A program made the translations under genes and the position numbers. Below the pieces are notes generated by a model. That model made no database searches. It saw only the letters and a list, made by a program, of their open reading frames with translations, and was not told the origin of the DNA. 38,162 bases of DNA from Robiginitomaculum sp. GTDB lineage: Bacteria > Pseudomonadota > Alphaproteobacteria > Caulobacterales > Maricaulaceae. The stretch lies in the NCBI GenBank assembly GCA_016763185.1, contig JAESUG010000053.1:1-38162 (forward strand), written 5' to 3'. This document shows, one piece after another, positions 33,512-38,162 of the stretch (within the stretch, counting starts at the first letter, position 1; every line of letters starts with the position of its first letter).

Positions 33512-34600
33512 ATGCTGTCACCAATTGCAAAATTTGGATACATACCGGGGTTGGACGGACTAAGAGCACTTTCTGTTCTGATTGTTATTGCTGCCCATTT
33601 CGGTTTGGAACATATAATTCCCGGAGGGTTTGGGGTAACTGTTTTTTTCTTCATTTCTGGATTTTTGATTACCCGGCTGTTGATTGCAGAATCTGAAAAA
33701 GCAAAGAAACTAAACCTATTTAACTTTTACATGCGCCGACTTGTTCGCCTTTATCCGGCTCTTTTATTTATGATTATTGGCTCAACTATACTTTTTGCTT
33801 TGTTCAAATTTGGAGCACCGACCAAGTCAGAACTTTTTGCTGCTACTTTTTATGCGATGAACATATTATTATTGCTCCAATCTGAAGGCACGGTTTACAC
33901 CTATATGTCTTGGAACCCCCTTTGGTCACTGGCTGTAGAAGAGCACTTTTATTTGGTTTTTCCGGCGTTAATCGTCTTTCTTAATCGAGATTGGCATCGG
34001 CTGATAACTGCAACAGTTTTCCTTTTATTGATGGTTCTGATCTGGCGGTTTTTTATCGTCCTTGCTACTGATCTACAGGCAGAAATCTATACAAGCGTCA
34101 TGACCGATGCCCGGATAGACAGCATCGTATGGGGATGCTTTTTGGCATTGCTGTTACACACGCAAAGCTCAATCATCGACAGAAAATGGCTTGTCGGTGT
34201 TGTGCCCACAGGCATTGCGATTTTGGTCTTGTTATCAACCTTCTTAATTAGGGATCCGGTTTTCAGGCAAACACTTCGATATTCTTTACAGGGTGCGGCG
34301 CTTTTGATTTTATTTGCAAATCTGTATTACAATCAAAGATTCTCGCTTGCCATCTGGATTTTGGAATGGAAACCTCTTGCATGGCTGGGTCGTCTTTCTT
34401 ACCCGCTTTATCTATGGCATTTTGTAATGTTCGACTTTTGGCAACGTGTCTTAGAGAATGTCACGCTCGTTGTATTTTCTGCTGTTTTCAGTAGTGTTCT
34501 TCTTGCGAGCATCTCTTTTTATCTGGTTGAAAAACCAACTATAGCCCTACGCAAACGGTTTGGCGCGCATATTGTTACCGAAAGACAGCCACTAAAGTAG
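33512..34600 (+). CDS. Acyltransferase family 3 membrane protein
   Basis: A 362-residue integral membrane protein with about ten hydrophobic helices and the acyltransferase-3 opening GYIPGLDGLRALSVLIVIAAHFG. That opening has the catalytic-type histidine at residue 29, followed by GGFGVTVFFFISGFLITRLL, FYMRRLVRLYPALL and WNPLWSLAVEEHFYLVFPAL. Members O-acetylate or otherwise acylate surface glycans such as O-antigen, exopolysaccharide or Nod factors; the target here is unknown. No ribosome site is evident before the ATG. Base composition differs from the neighbours: a hand count of 33601-33720 gives 45 G+C of 120 (38 percent), while 32461-32520 in pyrB gives 36 of 60 (60 percent). Transfer from another organism is likely. 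Confidence 0.92.
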   Translation: MLSPIAKFGYIPGLDGLRALSVLIVIAAHFGLEHIIPGGFGVTVFFFISGFLITRLLIAESEKAKKLNLFNFYMRRLVRLYPALLFMIIGSTILFALFKFGAPTKSELFAATFYAMNILLLLQSEGTVYTYMSWNPLWSLAVEEHFYLVFPALIVFLNRDWHRLITATVFLLLMVLIWRFFIVLATDLQAEIYTSVMTDARIDSIVWGCFLALLLHTQSSIIDRKWLVGVVPTGIAILVLLSTFLIRDPVFRQTLRYSLQGAALLILFANLYYNQRFSLAIWILEWKPLAWLGRLSYPLYLWHFVMFDFWQRVLENVTLVVFSAVFSSVLLASISFYLVEKPTIALRKRFGAHIVTERQPLK

Positions 34601-34619
34601 CAGCTAAAGCTTGTAGCGC

Positions 34620-34715
34620 TCAGGCTAAACCCAGCAATGATTCTGCTTCTGGCCGGTTTAATTCAGCAATGCCCAAAAAATGCGGCTGTGCAAAACGGTA
34701 ATCTTCAGTTGTCAT
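34620..34715 (-). pseudogene. Truncated duplicate of the pyrB 5' end
   Basis: Starting at the same ATG context as pyrB, this copy reads the first 31 codons ([24 protein letters not shown], then SLLGLA) and stops at TGA just where similarity to pyrB ends. Compared with the intact gene it has Glu for Gly at residue 18 and Gly for Asp at residue 29. It cannot make a functional protein. It is most simply the remnant left when the acyltransferase segment entered. Confidence 0.85.
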
Positions 34716-34773
34716 CCAATGGCCCAGTGGTTTTCGGCTTGTAGCGCACTCATCCAGTTCGGGCAAGTCTAAG
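34624..34773 (+). repeat. Direct repeat, copy B (orphan pyrB 5' end)
   Basis: Second copy of the 150-base repeat, same orientation as copy A at 33141-33290, offset by 1483 bases. It lies between the acyltransferase stop and the MBL-fold gene. Immediately before it, 34609-34624 repeats GCTTGTAGCGC plus TCAGG from the far end of the same sequence, with five bases missing, so the junction looks stepwise rather than clean. Confidence 0.95.
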
Positions 34774-34853
34774 GTTCGTCTTGTATAGTGATGGAGCATG
34801 GCAATTTGCTATACGGCTCTTTTCATCGCGCAAATGAGTGCTATGTTTTGCTG

Positions 34854-35528
34854 ATGAGCCAGACAGACACCCCGCAATCGAATTTACAGATCCAGATCAT
34901 TCCGGTGACACCATTACAGCAAAATACCTCGCTGGTTTGGTCGCCGGTGAGCAAAGAGGGGGTATTTATTGATCCCGGTGGTGAGACGGATAAATTGCTG
35001 GCGGCGGCGGCCGGGCATGGGGTAAAAATTATTGCGGTTTGGTTGACCCATGGCCATCTCGATCATGCGGGAGCGGCGGATGAAATTCGCGAGCGTACCG
35101 GCTGTCCGATCATCGGTCCGCACAAGGATGATCAATGGCTATTGGATGAGATCGAAGCGCAAGGGGCGAAATATGGCATTGTTGGTGGCCGTAATGTCAA
35201 ACCGGACCGTTATTTAGACGAGGGCGATGTGTTGGAATTAGACGGCAACTCGTTTGGCGTGGTTCATTGTCCGGGCCATACGCCAGGCCATGTGGTGCTG
35301 TTTAATCGTGAGGGCGCGTTTTCGTTTGTTGGTGATGTGTTGTTCAAAGGTTCCATTGGCCGCACTGATTTTCCGCGGGGCAATCATCAGCAATTGCTGG
35401 ATAGCATTGTGCAAAAACTATGGCCACTGGGTGATGAAATGCGCTTTGTCCCCGGACATGGCCCGATGAGTACTTTTGGTGCCGAGCGTGCCAATAATCC
35501 ATTTGTTGGCGATGCCGTTTTAGGGTGA
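34854..35528 (+). CDS. MBL-fold hydrolase, glyoxalase II-like
   Basis: A 224-residue cytoplasmic metallo-beta-lactamase-fold protein with the start IQIIPVTPLQQNTSLVWSP, the metal motif THGHLDHAGAA (H66, H68, D70, H71), HCPGHTPGHVVLFN, the bridging aspartate in SFVGDVLFKGSIGR and the last histidine in FVPGHGPMSTFG. This small form is common in bacteria as a glyoxalase II-like or YcbL-type thioesterase with broad substrates. The ATG at 34854 is chosen because it begins the family-typical sequence; the frame is open to a GTG at 34788. It ends one base from the convergent redoxin gene. Confidence 0.88.
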   Translation: MSQTDTPQSNLQIQIIPVTPLQQNTSLVWSPVSKEGVFIDPGGETDKLLAAAAGHGVKIIAVWLTHGHLDHAGAADEIRERTGCPIIGPHKDDQWLLDEIEAQGAKYGIVGGRNVKPDRYLDEGDVLELDGNSFGVVHCPGHTPGHVVLFNREGAFSFVGDVLFKGSIGRTDFPRGNHQQLLDSIVQKLWPLGDEMRFVPGHGPMSTFGAERANNPFVGDAVLG

Positions 35529-35529
35529 G

Positions 35530-36384
35530 CTAGACGGTAATCCCGTGTTGTCGCAGCACCGCTAAAAACACGTCTGGCTCTGGTCGCACGCGGTAATTGT
35601 CGGTTTCATCCGTCCACAGCACGGTGCCGTTCGCGTCGGTAATGATGATGGTTGGTAATACGGTTTCGCTGTTATAACCCATAGCTTGTAAGCCAAAAGG
35701 CAAGCCAAACGGGCTGGAAATGCCAAGGATCCGCGCGGCTTTATTGCCGGTGTCTGTATAAAACTCAAAGCCGACATTAAATTTTTTGGCCAAGCCAATA
35801 GTATATTTGTGTGGTTGTGGTGAGATGAGGGCGATGCGAATATTGGCCGCTTCTAATTGTTGATAAATCGCGGTGATCTCTTTGATTTGGGCCACGCATA
35901 ATGGGCACCAATTGCCACGATAAAACATGAAAATACTGGCTTTGTTGGCTAAGTCGCTCGTGCGTAGCGTATCGCCTTTGGTGTTGATCAGTGTAAAATC
36001 CGGTAGGGTTTTGCCGACCTCGATTTGACTGGAACGGTCGGTGAAACTGGAGTACCAATACGAATATCCCAAAAAGCTAAGCCAGCCAAACCCGGCCAAT
36101 ATAACGGCCAAACCCGGCCCGCTTTGTTGCCAATAGCTCCACAGCGTCAATCCCACACCAAGCGCTCCTAATGCAATAATACGGGGAAAACGGGCGCTGG
36201 TTCTGGCGGTTCGCTTGGCGGCCATGATCCAGCCCAAGGTCAACACAAAGGGCACAATCGTTAGCAACACCCCGCCCCACGCCAAAATCGGTCCGCCGCC
36301 GTAAATAGCAAGTCCGGCATAAAGCGTAAGGGCAACAGAGCCGATGATGAAAGCAACAACATAGACAGATTTTAGAAAATGCAT
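35530..36384 (-). CDS. Membrane-anchored redoxin (AhpC/TSA-type thioredoxin fold)
   Basis: 284 residues in two parts. Residues 1-110 form about four transmembrane helices. From residue 120 on is a peroxiredoxin-like domain with VGKTLPDFTLINTKGDTL and the active-site CPLC (C160, C163) in FYRGNWCPLC. It would catalyse thiol-disulfide or peroxide chemistry at the membrane; which side the domain faces is not clear from the sequence. The ATG at 36384 has GGAG six bases upstream, better than the longer frame starting at 36438. Confidence 0.83.
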   Translation of the reverse strand: MHFLKSVYVVAFIIGSVALTLYAGLAIYGGGPILAWGGVLLTIVPFVLTLGWIMAAKRTARTSARFPRIIALGALGVGLTLWSYWQQSGPGLAVILAGFGWLSFLGYSYWYSSFTDRSSQIEVGKTLPDFTLINTKGDTLRTSDLANKASIFMFYRGNWCPLCVAQIKEITAIYQQLEAANIRIALISPQPHKYTIGLAKKFNVGFEFYTDTGNKAARILGISSPFGLPFGLQAMGYNSETVLPTIIITDANGTVLWTDETDNYRVRPEPDVFLAVLRQHGITV

Positions 36385-36482
36385 AACAGGCTCCAAGCCG
36401 TGAGGCTGTGTTTTGCGGCTAATTTCAACAAGAAACAAGGTCGCTGGTTTGAATGGGTTGTGCGCTAGCCGTGGCCTGCTGC

Positions 36483-37859
36483 TTAGTCACCAAATGAGCC
36501 CGCCGCGCCGGGAAATACCACTGGGCTTTCGGCGCCATTTGTTGCAACCGAGGCTACCCCGAAATAGTAATTATCAATGACGATGTTCTCCAACACCGCA
36601 TGGTCAACTTTGCCGACAAACCGTGAGAACTGCCAATTCGGGGCATCGGTCAAGCGCCAATACACTTTGTAGCCGGCTAGGTTTTCTGCGGCTTTGCCAT
36701 TGGCCAATGTCCAGCTTAGCTCGGTGGAAGGTTGCACCGCGCCTTTGATGGTGACATTGGCCGGAAACGGTGGTGCGTCGGCCATTTCGGCTAAGCTAAC
36801 TACATTTAACGCGGTAAGTTTGCGCACATAGTCAAAATTAACGCCCTCGATCACATCGCCGTATTGCCGACCATTTTCAGTACGCAGGTCTTGGTGTTGG
36901 CGGTCATAATGCTCGTGGGTCTCCATAATGCGAACCCCAGGAATACCAACTTCGTTAAATGGCCGGTGATGACCACCGCGTCCAAAGCGGTCAAGGCGAT
37001 AGACCATCATCACATCCAAGTTTGGGATATACCGGTCTGCACGCACATCCACATATCGGGCCAAATTGCGTGAAGGCGAGTCGACCTCGCCGCCAGTGAA
37101 CCTGCGAATACGGGCCTCTTGCACGGTTTCATTATCGCGGGTGCCTTCGGAAAACACCCGTGCAGTGGCATTGTCGGTTACCCCATCAATGCCGGTAATA
37201 TTGCCGATCATATCATTGTTCAGTACCGCCTTGATCCGCCAGTCATTGGCCAAAGCATGAGCCGCCAATATTTTACCGCCGAACAAGCCTTGTTCCTCGC
37301 CGGCCAAGCCAGCATAAATGATGGAGCCGGCAAATTTGTGCTTGCTCAACACCCGTGCCGCTTCTAATGCGCCAGCCATGCCGGTGGCATTGTCATTGGC
37401 ACCGGGGCTGTCATCGGTGAAATTCATCGCGTCGGTAATGCGGCTGTCGATATCGCCAGCCATCAATACATAGCGGTCCGGGTCCAAAGTTCCTCGTTGA
37501 ATGGCAATGACGCTCACCACATTTACCGGGTCCGGAATACGGGTTTCGCCTTGGATGACAGCGCTAACGGTGATGACCTCCAAACAACCACCACATTCAG
37601 CGCTGATGGCTTCGAACTCGCGCTTGATCCAACGCCGCGCCGCGCCAATACCACGGGTTTCGGAGGCGGTTTCTGACAAGGTATGGCGGGTGCCAAAATC
37701 AACCAATTTTTGTACGTCTACCTGCAACCGTGTCGCCGAGACATCGGCCGCTAATTCGTGCATGATCAGCACTTCTGTGGGTGGCGTTTGTGCAGATGCT
37801 GGCGCAAAACCAAGCATAAGGCCAGCGAATAGACTAGAGCTAAGCAATTGAAGTCTCAT
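36483..37859 (-). CDS. Exported M28-type metallopeptidase with C-terminal FN3-like domain
   Basis: A 458-residue exported protein (signal ending ASA before QTPP) of the M28 aminopeptidase fold. Visible metal and catalytic residues are D138, D156 in PGANDNATG, E188-E189 in AGEEQGLFGG, D216 in LNNDMIGN and the late histidine in METHEHYDRQHQD. The usual first ligand, the histidine of GHYD, is replaced: the segment reads GDID (D136). The rest of the site is complete, so it may be an active subfamily or one with altered metal use. After about residue 365 a fibronectin-III-like domain follows (PANVTIKGAVQPSTELSWTL, YKVYWRLTD). AAGGA precedes the ATG. Confidence 0.87.
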   Translation of the reverse strand: MRLQLLSSSLFAGLMLGFAPASAQTPPTEVLIMHELAADVSATRLQVDVQKLVDFGTRHTLSETASETRGIGAARRWIKREFEAISAECGGCLEVITVSAVIQGETRIPDPVNVVSVIAIQRGTLDPDRYVLMAGDIDSRITDAMNFTDDSPGANDNATGMAGALEAARVLSKHKFAGSIIYAGLAGEEQGLFGGKILAAHALANDWRIKAVLNNDMIGNITGIDGVTDNATARVFSEGTRDNETVQEARIRRFTGGEVDSPSRNLARYVDVRADRYIPNLDVMMVYRLDRFGRGGHHRPFNEVGIPGVRIMETHEHYDRQHQDLRTENGRQYGDVIEGVNFDYVRKLTALNVVSLAEMADAPPFPANVTIKGAVQPSTELSWTLANGKAAENLAGYKVYWRLTDAPNWQFSRFVGKVDHAVLENIVIDNYYFGVASVATNGAESPVVFPGAAGSFGD

Positions 37860-37892
37860 GATGGTTTTTCCTTGGGTTGATTGATGTTGAAT

Positions 37893-38162
37893 TTACTGCC
37901 CCGTTAACCTCAAAAACCGGTCGCGCATTTCAGTACAATCTTTGAACGCGCCGGTAAAGCGGGTGGTGAGGGTGGCGACACCCGGCTGGTTGACACCTCT
38001 GGTGCTCATGCATTGATGTTCGGCTTCAACCATGACGGCAACGCCTCTGGCCCCGACGCTGTTGGCGATGGCGTCGGCGATTTGGGTGGTCATGGTTTCT
38101 TGGGTTTGTAGGCGTTTGGCAAAAATTTCGACAACGCGGGCGATTTTCGAGATACCAACCAC
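37893..38162 (-). CDS. folE: GTP cyclohydrolase I, C-terminal part
   Basis: The last 89 residues of FolE; the N-terminal part lies beyond the right edge. The enzyme converts GTP to dihydroneopterin triphosphate, the first step of folate synthesis. Visible signature: [27 protein letters not shown], then [15 protein letters not shown], which holds the zinc-ligand cysteine and substrate-binding residues. The end (FLRLTGQ) is slightly unusual, but the length past the motif is normal. The 33 bases before the M28 gene show no terminator. Confidence 0.95.
   Translation of the reverse strand: MVGISKIARVVEIFAKRLQTQETMTTQIADAIANSVGARGVAVMVEAEHQCMSTRGVNQPGVATLTTRFTGAFKDCTEMRDRFLRLTGQ

Larger units (their letters stand above)
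33291..34623 (+). other. Inserted segment carrying an acyltransferase gene, bounded by pyrB direct repeats
   Basis: The stretch between the two 150-base repeats contains a single gene, a low-GC acyltransferase. No transposase, integrase or terminal inverted repeats are seen. The layout (repeat, one foreign-looking gene, repeat) implies that the segment arrived together with, or created, the duplication of the pyrB 5' end. It separates pyrB from the MBL gene at 34854 that probably once adjoined it. Confidence 0.6.

Noticed and set aside
1-38162. tRNA, rRNA, CRISPR array, prophage, IS element or replication origin
   Set aside because: No cloverleaf, repeat-spacer pattern, transposase, integrase or DnaA-box cluster was found on reading either strand.

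Overview
The window looks like chromosome of a free-living, flagellated alphaproteobacterium of moderate GC, most like the Caulobacter/Maricaulis/Hyphomonas side of the class. The grounds are: flgF-flgG-flgA-flgH divergent from fliL-fliM-DUF6468-motE-like genes; a FlaEY-like protein; the order pyrB-pyrC-plsY-dprA-topA-rnr-Nudix, which I remember as common in Alphaproteobacteria; and a pyrC of the non-catalytic type. No database was searched, so the placement is recollection plus inference.

Layout. Positions 1-1115: the start of a secreted-protein gene running off the left edge, then an ECF sigma factor overlapping a two-helix DUF6768 protein, all on the minus strand. 1315-2913: msrP-msrQ, the periplasmic methionine-sulfoxide repair pair. 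2910-9279: flagellar genes leaving a shared 282-base control region in both directions. The minus arm (flgF, flgG, flgA, flgH: rod and L/P-ring) has a near-consensus sigma-54 promoter at 6240-6256. The plus arm (fliL, fliM, a DUF6468 membrane protein, a MotE-like coiled-coil protein, then a 1131-residue exported TPR protein) has a CtrA-type half-site. 12788-15499: a 903-residue protein in which hook/flagellin-like modules flank a predicted beta-propeller.

15613-18396: a DUF1304 membrane protein, a beta-lactamase-family lipoprotein and an exported metallo-beta-lactamase-fold protein. 18484-23398: a sugar-decoration group, comprising a TPR-glycosyltransferase resembling the flagellin glycosyltransferase FlmG, a GMD-like SDR enzyme lacking the dehydratase Glu, a zinc-finger C-methyltransferase and a GT2 enzyme. 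23387-33232: housekeeping genes, with a 68-residue protein between topA and dprA. 34854-38162: a second MBL-fold hydrolase, a membrane-anchored redoxin, an M28-type peptidase with an altered metal ligand, and the 3' part of folE.

The most unusual structure is at 33141-34773. A low-GC acyltransferase-3 gene sits between two 150-base direct repeats (145/150 identical by hand alignment). Each repeat is the 5' end of pyrB: one belongs to the intact gene and the other is a 31-codon remnant. Recombination between them would delete the acyltransferase and leave pyrB whole, so this looks like a recent and possibly reversible insertion. No tRNA, rRNA, CRISPR array, insertion sequence or replication origin was recognised. 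Most convergent gene pairs abut or overlap, leaving almost no room for hairpin terminators.
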